A DNA stretch of 64,000 nt from Chromobotia macracanthus (lineage: Eukaryota; Chordata; Actinopteri; Cypriniformes; Botiidae), in the NCBI GenBank assembly GCA_036877525.1, contig JAZGTH010000067.1, positions 2,876,001 to 2,940,000 on the forward strand, read 5' to 3'. This document shows positions 54,401 through 64,000 of this stretch, in pieces. How positions within the stretch are numbered: the first letter of the stretch is position 1; each line of letters opens with the position of its first letter. The position numbers were made by a program, and so were the translations under genes. The notes below the pieces were generated by a model. It did not search any database. It was not told the DNA's origin and saw only the letters and a list, made by a program, of their open reading frames with translations.

Positions 54401-57223
54401 GCATTCTTGCAGTTGCATGTGTAAACTGATTTTTTATATCCTGGTTGCATTAATATTACAGTCAATTACTGCTTTTCATCGTCTCGAATAAACCAGCTCA
54501 CAGTGCCGTCCTGCAGCAGATGAGGGTGGAAGCATTGTGTTTGTTTGTTTTCCTGTCGCTTTTCTCAGAGGCTCAGTATGCGCACAGCTGCATTCATTTG
54601 ACCTTTTCCTAAACAACCGTCAACACGACACAGCGATTCACCGGCGCGAGGTGCTGCGGCGTTGCTCCCAGCACGCTCCTTACCAACAGCCTTATTAGGC
54701 CAGGAATCCTCCAACACGTCCTCAGCCTCATTTACAGCGGCCTTCCTCTGTGCTTCCGCATTCAACAGGAGTCAATACGCACTGGCCAGCACCGGCGCAT
54801 TAATTACTGGCTAATTGGCGCGTGCGGCGGGGTCGTGGGCTCAGACCCTTTTGTACGGTGCATTGAGGTTTTGTCATACATATACAGGTTTCTTTCATAT
54901 GCCGCGCATTGCATTCAGCTAAGGTGCCGGACATTGTTCTCAGACATGAAGTGGTTGAGACACAGGCTCAATTAGGTGTTGTGTTCGTGTCTATGTATGA
55001 ACGGTGGGTAGTGTTAAATAAGTTTGTAAACACAAAAGGATTTGCCATTGTCCATCCATAGGCTGTTTGAGGCGTAATGAGCCGCGTGTGCCGAGAGAGA
55101 CAGATTCCTGTCTTTAGAACGGATCCTCACTTTCTCTTTATCAGGGTAAAGGAGGTGTTGTGGGCAGAGGGACACCAGTCACTGCAGCTCCCCACGCTGG
55201 CTGCTGGGAGACGCAGCATATCCATAGAGGAATGTTTCACACCATGTCTGCTGCTTGACTCGCTGTCCAATTAGCACTGACTCTCCACGCCCCACACACA
55301 CACACACAAACATTGCAGGGTTTTCATGTTTTATGAGGACATTCCATAGAGATAATGGTTTTATACTGTACAGCCTGTTTATTCTATCCCCCTACACTAT
55401 CCCTACCCCTAAATTCTGTAATTTATAAGCTTGTTTCCTCATGGGGGCCTAAAAATGTCCCCACAAAGTCTACATTTACTGGTATTCCTACACTTGTGGG
55501 GACATTTGTTTCTATAATAAAGTGAATACCAGAACCACACACACGTGTTTTCAATGTATTAGTAAAAATATATTTTAAAAGTGTGTGTTCAGATTTATTT
55601 TCCATAATTTGGTCATTACAAATATCGCCAAAACCTACACACACACACACACACACACACCAGCATAAACACAGTAACAGTAATTACTGCAGTAATGTGT
55701 CAGTGCAGGTGCTGTGGTTGACTAGATAAGGGAGTGACCGGAGTTTATTGTTTTTGGAACGTGGAGGAAATAACTTTCTCATCAAGCGATCTGTCTTGTT
55801 TACTCTGTTACTCATCTTGACGTGCTATTGACGTCAGAAAGTTCTTCTGCAGTACAGCCCTACAATCAAGGTCAAGGAAATTGAAGATATGAACCCAGAA
55901 GTTCCTTGTTACTTTCATCTTGTTTTTGTAAAGTCTCCCGGGACGTCTTATTTCCTTTCACGTATCTGACTTTTCACAATAAGTGTTTCCTACAACAGTT
56001 CTAACTAGTCACCGCAACATGTCCGACTAGCTTCTTTTGAATATTTTTGAATTAAAAGTTTATCACACAAATGCATGTAAAAGTCTTTCCGCAAGATTTG
56101 ATTGGATAACGCTCTTATAAATCATCTTTGATTGGATAATACTCTGATGAATCATCTCGGGTGTGTTGGTAACACACGGTGCAGATATAATTGGATTAGT
56201 GTGGAGAAGCTGCTGAGTCTTTGAAGAGATTAGAATGAGCACTGATCCTGTAATTAAACTGCAGGGTCTGGGGGAAGGGACGCTCCGGGTTTGGGGAGTT
56301 GTCTTTAGAGTTGTGATTCCAAGAGCCCTTATGCGGCCCAGATGTAAAGGCGAAGAAAGATGTCCTACACATCTACAAGCCTCTTTACAGGCCAGAACTG
56401 AATGTGGCTACAATGGTCACTACAAAGGGTTTCTTTCAAAGAGCAGGTGGACTGTGGTGACAAATTAGTGGTATGAAGAACAGAATTGACAAGACGTGAG
56501 CGTGATGAATGTGTGGGGTACCCGGAGCTTGCTTTTATTTTTAAACGATTCATTTTGTTTTCGTTCTTTTGGTTTAAGACATACAGAGTGTTTTACGATG
56601 AATAAAAAAGTAAGCCACAAAAGACTGCGTGGCAGTGAGTTTATCAATTATCAAGTTTTAGTCAGGACTTTCTCAAGTCATCGAAAGTTGTCTTGACAAA
56701 CTTTTATCATTGATAATGAACTTATATATTGATCTTTTTTTGTTAAAATGTGAAAATGTTCATATACCTGCAATACGCGTATTTATTAATTCAGATTTGA
56801 ATTGCGCCGCTGTATCCCATTTGCTCCCTTAATTCAAATTAAATCCAAATTCTGGAGTTGAGCTGTAATTTAAAAGCATTCTCCATTCAGTTCTGAACAG
56901 AACACAACCCCGCACGAAACTGAAGCGTCGGTTGTTTCTGCTTTTTACATCCACCTTTCTGCTTTGCATGCAACATCATGGACATGCAAAGTACTGCTGC
57001 AGCATGCATGGATGCTCAAAATATCATTGGCCACAGGGAGAACGTTACCTGCACTGGAACTCGTTGGATTGGTCTCGGCTAGCTAACATCTGTGCTGTTC
57101 TTCCTCTGCAGGAAGGAGCTGATCAGGCCCATGGGCGTGAGGAAGGATGGCACTCTAGCGCCCCTAGGGGAGACCATTCATGGTTGCAGTCCTCCACACA
57201 GCAGCGATTCCGACTCAGATTAG
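48474..57223 (+). CDS. ric8b: RIC8B, guanine nucleotide exchange factor and chaperone for G-alpha
   Basis: Exons: 48474-48557, 49415-49462, 49679-50296, 51827-51921, 52706-52856, 52938-53033, 53158-53302, 53424-53568, 53791-53910, 57112-57223 (stop TAG); 1614 bases, 537 residues, all phases consistent. RIC8 proteins are cytosolic armadillo-fold factors that fold nascent G-alpha and promote nucleotide exchange; RIC8B serves the Gs/Golf class. Seen: ETLRILSRDKRVLGPV and VEALKCLCNVVFNS in the large third exon, LRLLFLLSALRTDVRG, then MEKRIDKGSNYKEGLTPVL, RNKLVRLMTHIEMAVKQ and [20 protein letters not shown]. An acidic phosphoacceptor-like segment (SSDEDSDTEEYKSAKP) and a DSDSD terminus follow. The INPITGHIEHPMPNPMDEMT exon is included, as in the longer isoform. 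Some residues look RIC8A-like, but the polr3b-rfx4 neighbours and the FMEKRIDKG region support RIC8B. The ATG at 48474 is the first in frame; the extreme N-terminus differs from the human one I recall. Confidence 0.94.
49528..49610 (+). mobile_element. Repeat family A, 5' fragment in ric8b intron 2
   Basis: Begins AATTAAAGCTGCAATTCTGA and continues with the AAAAATAAACAAAAACAATT block, then diverges. Confidence 0.6.
51319..51452 (+). mobile_element. tRNA-derived SINE in ric8b intron 3
   Basis: GGTAGAGCGTTGTGTTAGCA, B box ATGGGTTTGAATCCCAGGGA, tail CACTTTGGATAAAAGTGTTT and CAAATGCATAAATG. Confidence 0.8.
52563..52603. repeat. Inverted repeat (hairpin), arms about 17 bp
   Basis: ATTCGACTATATGGGAAA and TTTTCCATATAGTCGAAT pair around a short CGTAC centre, in ric8b intron 4. 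Confidence 0.85.
53934..54105 (+). mobile_element. Repeat family B, 5' half in ric8b intron 9
   Basis: Begins near GGATAGTCCATCTTTCCAGA, continues GAAAGTCTCTACACATCCTG and TAAATATATTTATATAAATA, and ends near CATTCGGTCCAAATG. It provides the uninterrupted form of the site split in the rfx4 copy. Confidence 0.7.
54480..54870. promoter_or_regulatory. Candidate regulatory block in ric8b intron 9
   Basis: Unusually CG-rich for an intron (ACCGGCGCGAGG, GGCGCGTGCGGCGG), with ATTAATTACTGGCTAATTGG. No exon with matching phase. Compositional call only. Confidence 0.3.
55293..55548. repeat. Repeat family E, CA-flanked element in ric8b intron 9
   Basis: Flanked by CA tracts; TGAGGACATTCCATAGAGAT at the left and TGTGGGGACATTTGTTTCTA at the right, with a CCTACCCCTAAA interior. 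Same architecture as the 8269 copy. Confidence 0.6.
56093..56157. repeat. 30-bp tandem duplication
   Basis: Two copies of GATTGGATAACGCTCTTATA plus AATCATCTTT (the second reads ATACTCTGATGAATCATC), in ric8b intron 9. Confidence 0.75.
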
Positions 57224-58145
57224 CAGACGCTCTGCTCATTGAAACCCTTCAGGCAAAAGCCAGTCTTACAAAACTGTCCTGTGCGCAGGGATACTTCAGA
57301 TATTTCCTATCGAGATTATTCTTTGGTTGCAAAAGTATGTTTTTCTTATGAGAGCGTGTATGGTGAGCAGTTACGTATTTAATGCAATTTTGATGAACAT
57401 ATATCTGGGTTCAGTGATAAATCTTGAGATTTTGATGTCATGAGGTAACAGATGAGATCACAGTGGAGGTTTCAGACTGAACACTGTTAAGTGTACACTT
57501 AAATGTAATCACATGTCAAGCACTTGGACTGTAAAGGCTTCATGACACTGTGTGATGTTTCTGAGGAACCTGTTTGTTGATTCAACGTTGAATCATCGTT
57601 CAAAAGCTGTTTTCCTAAGTTTGTATTTATAAAACAGTATGTGGCAAAAAGGACACAAATACTGAAACTATATTTCTTCACAGATGTTATACATGTCATT
57701 TAGAATCTGTATGCCAAGACAAGCCATGAAATAACTTACAATGAGATCACTGCATGTTCTTCACTCTCACCAGATTTTTATTTGTGCATTATCTTTTCAG
57801 ATTTTTCTTTTTTAACAATTTTCTATATTCCCATTTGTAACTTTTTCCCCTTTCCTGTTGTCATTAATCTATAGAATGTATAGATTTTTTCCCCCTTTTT
57901 TATAAGGAATATTCAGTTTTCTAGACACGTAATCTAAGCATGTAATCAAGAAATCAAATTTCACGTTAATCATCTGATTTGAAGGCTCTTTGAACAAAGG
58001 TTTCTTTTCGAGAGCTTTAATACTTTGTCCAGACTTGTCTTCTATTACCACTGAAAACAGGACCTTTGTAAACTTTGTTTATAATGTTTGTTTTTGCGCT
58101 CAACTTTTCTCTTGATTTTTCGTTGACAATCATTTGAAATAAATC
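57224..58145 (+). other. ric8b 3' UTR
   Basis: AT-rich non-coding sequence after the stop. AATAAA at 58138-58143 is followed by an A run and is the likely polyadenylation signal. No coding exon is seen. Confidence 0.55.
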
Positions 58146-59798
58146 TAAAAAAAAAATGACTTGAATGTTTAAAAGGGCTGCTGTCATATTTTTCTTAGAC
58201 TGTACAAATCAAGATAAAAACATTTTCATATTTCAGTACCTGAATTTGCAAAAGAGTCAATGTGTCATATACAGAAAGGGGCAATTACTGAAAAATATCC
58301 AATCCATATTTCATTATGTAGGTAATATTGAATTAGGTTATGATTTAAAAATGAAGACCCTGTCCTACCTAAATTTCAGTGTATGGGGTTTAAAATCAAA
58401 AGTGGTGCTGAAAGTCCTAAATATAAAAAAGACAACCCCAAAATATGAAACAGCAGGTTTTAATACCTTTTATTAAATACTGTCATGTTTTTAAAAACAA
58501 GCAATAAACAAAAAGCAGCATTTCAACATTCAAGGTACAAAAGACAAAAACAAGCTTAATCTAGCCATTAGGATCACAATCTGCCGACAAACCATATGGT
58601 CCCGCTTCAAGCAAAATGTAAGTTACATTTATTAGAAACACAAGACAGCTGGTAAACGCTGTTGACCAATGCAAACAACACAAACTGCATATATGAACAG
58701 CTGAAACGTGTATACATGTATTCTGGCTTTCTATTCATATTTCCCTAAACAGCTTATCAGAATCCCTGAAGGACATGAACAGCTCGATCAGGGTGATATT
58801 ACCATCCACTCCACTGATCCTGTGCAAAATGAAACCGCATTCACAACCGCTCACATACGCAGAGCCTCACACACGTCCACACACAGCAGCAGGATATTGG
58901 GGTTCTTTGTTGCAGAGCAAAGACATTTATTAGTTTGGGGGTGGGTGGGAGCTCCCGCTTGGAAGCAACAGTGCCTGTGACAACACACAGTAGGGGCACT
59001 GCACACTTAGGAGGTCATGCCCCCCCATGCCAATGTAACACTGTCCTCTCACCGGGGCCAAGACTCTCTGGGTCCCCAATGACCTACAACAAACCCAGCA
59101 TACAAACAAGACCATATCCCCAGTACCCAACTCCACATTAACTTCAATCCAGCCTGTAACACTTCCACGTTCCAAACAAACATTAAAATCTTACAGTTAG
59201 AATATAGATTACAGAACGGTAAATGATTCTTTATAGCTATTAATTAAGGGTAATCATTCATGCTTTTATCATTCAATAAATGCTTTATTTAGTAAGTGCT
59301 GTGCCTCTAGTTTTCTACACCTCACAGAGCCTAATAAAAAAATCTGACTATTTTAAATATGTTTTGAATAACTTCTGTCGGGATGAGCGGATGCGGAGTC
59401 ATCCGAATTCTCTGCTCATACACGCATACAAAGGTTTTTCCAAAGACAGACTGAATGTGTTAGGACTTTTCTTAAAGCATTTTTAGATGAGCAGCAGCTA
59501 CAAATTAGTAAGTATTAACTCTTTTCAAACCGGTTAGAAGTTTAGACCCACCGAGACATAATCTGGCCATGTTTAATCACCTCAGTCAAAAGTCACTGGT
59601 GTTATTATCTGGTCAGGGAAAAAGAGTTACAAATACAGTCAAACTGGATGTTAAGAACAAACATGCACAACATAACACTAAGATAAAACATGCTCACATG
59701 AGTCACACAGACGTCACTGTGGGTCTTGAACCCTTGCCAGTTTATATTACTGCGTGTGTTAAACATACAGAAAGGCTCTGTTGTCGAATAGATGAATA
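58146..59798 (-). other. ric8b/sirtuin intergenic gap and probable sirtuin 3' UTR
   Basis: The two genes end tail to tail. On the minus strand, AATAAA (plus-strand TTTATT, 58469-58474) could end the sirtuin transcript, giving about 1.3 kb of 3' UTR. I see no coding exon or clear repeat. Confidence 0.4.
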
Positions 59799-61864
59799 TT
59801 AATTACTTGATCCAGAAGACTCTAAACGTTTGCTGTCTGTCTCTGAGGAGTCACTGTTTTCACTGCTGCTGGGCTCAGTATTAGACCGCAGCCCATTTTC
59901 ATGACACTTTATCAGGTGTTGGACCTCTGAATGCCACCCCAGGATCTCGGCAAGTTTACGGACAGAATCTGTAAGATCTCCCAGTTCCATATAGTCCCCC
60001 CTCCTCAGGGGCCTCCGTTCAAAGGGCCCGACTGGATCGCGGTTCAACAGCAGACGAGGTACCGTTGACTTCACTGTGTTAATCAGACTGGCAAAAGGCT
60101 CGATCTGAACAAGCGCACACAAACACTGACCATTTAGATTAACTTTAAAATTTTGATTTATAACAAAATAGATTTATCTATTACAAGTGTAGTGGTTTTA
60201 AAACTTCAATCCCACCTTTAAAGAGGTGCCCATGATCATCAGAAGATCTGCTTTTGGGAAATCTTCGGCATGCTGAAAATATTTTTCTGGCAGATCTTCC
60301 CCAAAGAAGACGACGTTAGGTTTCACCGCCCCGGCACAAAATGTACAGATGGGAATGTTGTCATTAAATATAGCTTGCTGATAGGGAAGAGAACAAGTTT
60401 AAGTAGGTACGAGGACACAGGAGTTGAGTAACAACAAAACTAGACAAAATAACTGTCTAAAATGTACGGTTTTTTTTTTTTAATAACCATTTTCAGATCA
60501 ATTCATTTATTTGTATAGCTTTTTACGATACATGTTGTCTCAAAGCTGCTTTACAGAAATGCAACAGAATGTACAGTCAAAAAACTGTTATTTGTTATGA
60601 TTTAGGTATTGCAGATCAGCACTGAGCCACGTCCAATCAGATTGGAGGACTGGAATGAACCATTACATAATGTAATTTATGCAAATTGCTCTTCACCTTG
60701 GCCTCTTCTGCAGGATATGGAGTATAGCAAAGGTGGCAAGCAGCAGTCGCAAAACTCCCATGAGCCTCCACGAGTTTGTCATCAGGGATGCCGCACGCTG
60801 AATAAAGAACCACAGAAAATCAAACCGTTTAACCAGAGTTTATCGAGGTGAATTGATTTAATTCTAAACTGAGTGACTGGATGCTGCTGGTCTCACATTT
60901 CTCGAGTCCGTCAATGTTCTGTGTGTACATGCGGAGCAGCAGGCCCTTCTGGTGCAGCATGCGGATGAAATAGTGGACATAGTTTGGACGGTGCTGTCCA
61001 GGGTACAGCTCCTTGGCCAGTGAAAAGAACGGATGAGGGTTATCGGAGAAGTAGTCAATGTTAAAGACGGCCTCCGGGTAAGGGATGTCATATTTCGCCA
61101 GGTTTGCGTAAAGACCAGTTCCTGGTGTCCTGACACAAAGGCAATGATTTAAGTAAGGCGACGATTCCAAACTAAAACGCATGCAGTGGTACTGAAACGT
61201 TTTAAATGCCGTGCCCACCTGAAGTCTGGAATACCACTGGCTGTGCTGATACCCGCACCAGCAACCACAACAATGTTTCGCACCCGCTCAAGTTTTATCA
61301 ACTTGCCTATGGTTTCCAAAGCTCTGTGAGGGGTGAAGCTTCCCGAGGGCGAGGAGAGAGCAGACTTAGTGCTGGGCGACAGATTTTGGGGTGTATTACA
61401 GGTCTTCGGGGACTTTGATTTTCTACAAGAGAAAGCAAATATTTTAGGACTGGAGATGCACTTTTACATGGATGCATTTGGCAGACATATTTATCCAAAG
61501 CAACTTTCAGTGCATTCAATCTATACATCAGATCAGTACACGTTTCCCTGGGAATCGAACCCACAAACTTCTGCGCTGCAAACAATGCTCTACCAATTGA
61601 GCAACAGGAACTTTCAGCAGATACAGACGGGAAAAATCTAAATGACAAAAGGTAAAAACTAAATGATAGTGTCTTAATGTGATCTCACCGTGCCAGCGAG
61701 GCCTGCTGTTCACTCACTCTCATGAGGCTGAGGTCATTAACCAAACCTGATGCAGACGGTTTCACGGCTTGCGTGTTCTGAGTGTTTACGACAGAGCTGC
61801 GAGTCACCCTGGTGACACTGGGCTGAACGACCCTTCGGTCCCTGCTTGACTTCGCCTTGCTCAT
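59799..61864 (-). CDS. sirt3: SIRT3-type NAD-dependent deacylase, likely the ric8b-linked paralogue (SIRT3.2)
   Basis: Minus-strand exons, in transcript order: 61864-61689, 61422-61219, 61129-60897, 60797-60697, 60377-60216, 60104-59799 (stop TAA). Total 1182 bases, 393 residues, all GT-AG and in phase. Sirtuins remove acyl groups from lysines using NAD. Seen: GAGIS and GIPDFRTPGTGLY (NAD loop), ELYPGQHRPNYVHYF, TQNIDGLE, the catalytic His in LVEAHGSF, a zinc site CHLC...CTFC, NVVFFGEDLPEKYF, MGTSLKIEPFASL and VPRLLLNRDPVGP. The core is closer to SIRT3 than to SIRT2. Residues past the core form a tail of about 40, rich in Ser, Glu and Asp and ending ESSGSSN, which human SIRT3 lacks. The ATG at 61864 is the first in frame, but a splice acceptor lies just before it (exon edge about 61872), so an upstream exon, coding or not, is likely. 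The visible N-terminus is basic and Ser/Val-rich; mitochondrial targeting is undecided. Calling it SIRT3.2 rests on position beside ric8b. Confidence 0.88.
61461..61615 (-). mobile_element. tRNA-derived SINE in sirtuin intron 1
   Basis: Reverse order: GATGCATTTGGCAGACATAT, TTATCCAAAGCAACTTTCAG, CCCTGGGAATCGAACCCACA and CTCTACCAATTGAGCAACAG. Confidence 0.82.
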
Positions 61865-61872
61865 GCTGACAC

Positions 61873-64000
61873 CTGCAACAAAACATTTCACTTATAACCT
61901 TATAGTCTATCTCAGAGGTTTCAATGAGGTCCACGGAGCTGCAGAGTTTAGCTCACACCTGAAGCTGCTAGTCAAGGTCTTTGGGGCTGCTAGAAACATC
62001 CAGGCAGGTGTGTTGGAACAGGCTGGAGTTAAACTCTGCAGATCTGTGGACCTCTAGAAACATGGATTGAAGACCCCTGGTCCAGCTTTTGGAGAGTACA
62101 TAAGACACTCCATATACCCATACAGTATTTTGTTCCTCTCTTGTAGTCTAAGTAATGTGTTAACTAGCACCTTTTTTATAAAACCAAACTTGTTTGTTGT
62201 TATTGTGATATTTCTTGCCATTACTTGTTCTATGTATAATGCTTTAACAATATTGTAAGCAAACAGTCATGCGAATAAAGTACTTTAAATAAAAAACTAA
62301 ACTGAATTAAAATCAGCAGTGTGAACATTCTGCTTTAGTCATTTTGTGTTCCACGAGACAGACAGAAAATCACACAGGTTTGGAATGATGCTGGCACTTT
62401 TTCACACATTGGTGAATTACTCTATAGGTTTTTCTTTTTCTTTGGGACTTTTCGAACAAGTCCAGTAACAGCTTTCATTTCTATATTTAAAATGCAATTA
62501 AAATCCCAGCAGAGCTCTTTTGTGTTGTCCCTTTGGCTGATGTAAAAAGCTTCAATGTATTAAAACTGTCAGGCCTCAACAAAGCTAATGGTTGTAATAT
62601 ATTTAATGCCCCCCTTTACTTTTGTTCAACAGCCCACAGCTGTGGCAGCTTTACGGCTCAGGGAAGAGGATCGAGGGTACAAGAGGGGCAGTTGGGGGGG
62701 TGAAAGTGTCCAGGATTGACTGTGTGTCAACAAACCCAGCTGGAGGAGAAAGGAGGAGGCCGTTTAAACTCCTAAAACGGAGCGTGAACGCAGATAGATG
62801 ATCCAGAGGTAGAATCCAATAAAGAGAGTTGGGGGAGAGCAATACATGAGAAGAAGGGAGATGCCTGGAGCAGTAAGGAGGTGTTTCTCAAGCTTCTGAC
62901 ATCTCAGGATGAAAGACAGACACTGTCTGGAGCAGAAAGTGTAAAGAGGGGAGGAAAAGAGAGAATAGTGCAAAAGGTGTGGATACAAAGAGAAACATCC
63001 AATAAAACAAGGCCTGCGTCACAGCATACAAATGCGATAAGACGGGCTTTTCAAACGATGCACCTTATCACTCAGCAAAAGGGGCACCATTATCCTATTC
63101 ACGGTAACAATGAGTCTGGGTTCACCAGAGTGATAAACACATCTCTCGAGGGCTGTGGGATGAAGCTGAACGCGAACAAATTTAACCAACCTGCAAAGAG
63201 ATACTATCCTGTATGCTGACGACAAGCTAAGACGTTAGCATAACTGGCAATGACTCAATTCAAGTCATTAGCATCTAAAGGACAAAACGTGCTGTAGATG
63301 AATTAATTAATGTTAATTTTCAGCTGTTTAATCTTTTAAAGCACATCAACGCTGGTCGTTATGAGATTCTCCTTTTCCCACCTCCATTGGTTTAATGGCT
63401 ACTCCTGTGGAACTATTAAAAACTGCAGGGGGCGTGAGGTCACGGTCTTTGTCTCCCTGCTAACCAGAGAGACACTGCCGAGAAGGTCCAATATTTCACC
63501 GCTGAGCTTAATGAGACTCCACACAGATGGTACGGAGAAATCCACAATGCATTCCCTGTTCCCTCGCAATCAGAGGCTCGAACTGCAGGATAAACTTGGG
63601 AAGTGTGAGTCCTGAAGAACAAAAGGATAATACAGGAAAAGTTTTTAAACACATATGTGCCGCAAACAAACAGGCATCTCCAGGTAAAAGGTGAATTTTA
63701 AAAGACACAAATGAACAATGAATTTCAAAGACCTCACTGGATTACAAGACATAAATTATCCAGCATTTGTCCCTTCTATAATGTGAAAGTGAGACAGAAG
63801 CCAATACAGAATGGATGCATAAACATTTTAAATGGAAAAGAAAACGACAGATTCCTCTGCTGGTTTATGTTTTTGTGACTGACAGTAATTGAACCACTTA
63901 AATTGTAAGTGATTATGTCTAAAGGGACATACAACCAAAACAGCAAACAAGCAGGCAAAAAGTTGCCCAACAGAGTCTTCACCAATCACAGGCTTCTCTC
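61873..64000. other. Upstream of the sirtuin: intron or intergenic, no gene seen
   Basis: Contains a copy of repeat D at 61918-62084. The rest is mixed-composition sequence with no splice-supported exon on either strand. If the sirtuin has a 5' exon it is here or beyond the window edge, but I cannot identify it. The stretch from 62640 to 63230 is less AT-rich and could be conserved non-coding DNA. Confidence 0.5.
61918..62084. mobile_element. Repeat family D, copy upstream of the sirtuin
   Basis: GAGGTCCACGGAGCTGCAGA at the left; CTCTGCAGATCTGTGGACCT at the right is its near inverted repeat. The centre is almost identical to the 3117 copy. Confidence 0.75.

Noticed and set aside
56932..57351. 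139-residue frame overlapping the last ric8b exon
   Set aside because: It is in another frame from the exon that splices in phase and ends in DSDSD.

Overview
The window is vertebrate nuclear DNA, almost certainly from a teleost and most likely an ostariophysan or cyprinid-like fish. Genes are cut into short exons with GT-AG introns. The proteins are close to vertebrate families. The introns carry tRNA-derived SINEs, small inverted-repeat transposons and long TG, CT and CA microsatellites. Nothing here is prokaryotic; most short open frames are shadows or repeat-derived.

Layout, left to right: (1) 245-4269 (+), the last 11 coding exons of a liprin-beta gene (ppfibp1-like) with its SAM domains; the 5' part lies outside the window. 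(2) 6175-9204 (+), a complete secreted EndoU-family uridylate-specific endoribonuclease in 8 exons. (3) 10127-27934 (+), polr3b, the second-largest RNA polymerase III subunit, in 28 exons. All exons read cleanly except exon 6, whose 3' end and donor cannot be found. (4) 30750-46402 (+), rfx4, complete in 18 exons and giving 735 residues. (5) 48474-57223 (+), ric8b, complete in 10 exons and giving 537 residues. (6) 61864-59799 (-), a SIRT3-type sirtuin, tail-to-tail with ric8b; its coding exons are complete from the first visible ATG, but an upstream exon probably exists beyond a visible splice acceptor. From 62.1 to 64.0 kb I see no gene.

The polr3b-rfx4-ric8b order and orientation is the one known from human 12q23.3. 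The sirtuin beside ric8b is the notable neighbour: in human, SIRT3 sits beside RIC8A on chromosome 11, so this looks like the other half of an ancient RIC8-SIRT3 duplicated pair (the lineage called SIRT3.2 in non-mammalian vertebrates). The genes do not form one pathway. They cover presynaptic scaffolding, RNA cleavage, Pol III transcription, ciliary and brain transcription control, G-alpha chaperoning and NAD-dependent deacylation.

The most interesting observations are the apparent lesion at polr3b exon 6 (alignment breaks after an Arg-Ile pair and reaches an in-frame stop), the ric8b-linked sirtuin with a serine-rich acidic tail, several coherent families of small TIR elements with nested insertions that give their relative ages, a perfect 64-bp palindrome, a 33-bp minisatellite, and homeodomain-site-rich intronic blocks that may be regulatory elements for rfx4. 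No wholly new gene system was identified. All coordinates are hand-derived from splice signals and reading phase; no searches were run.
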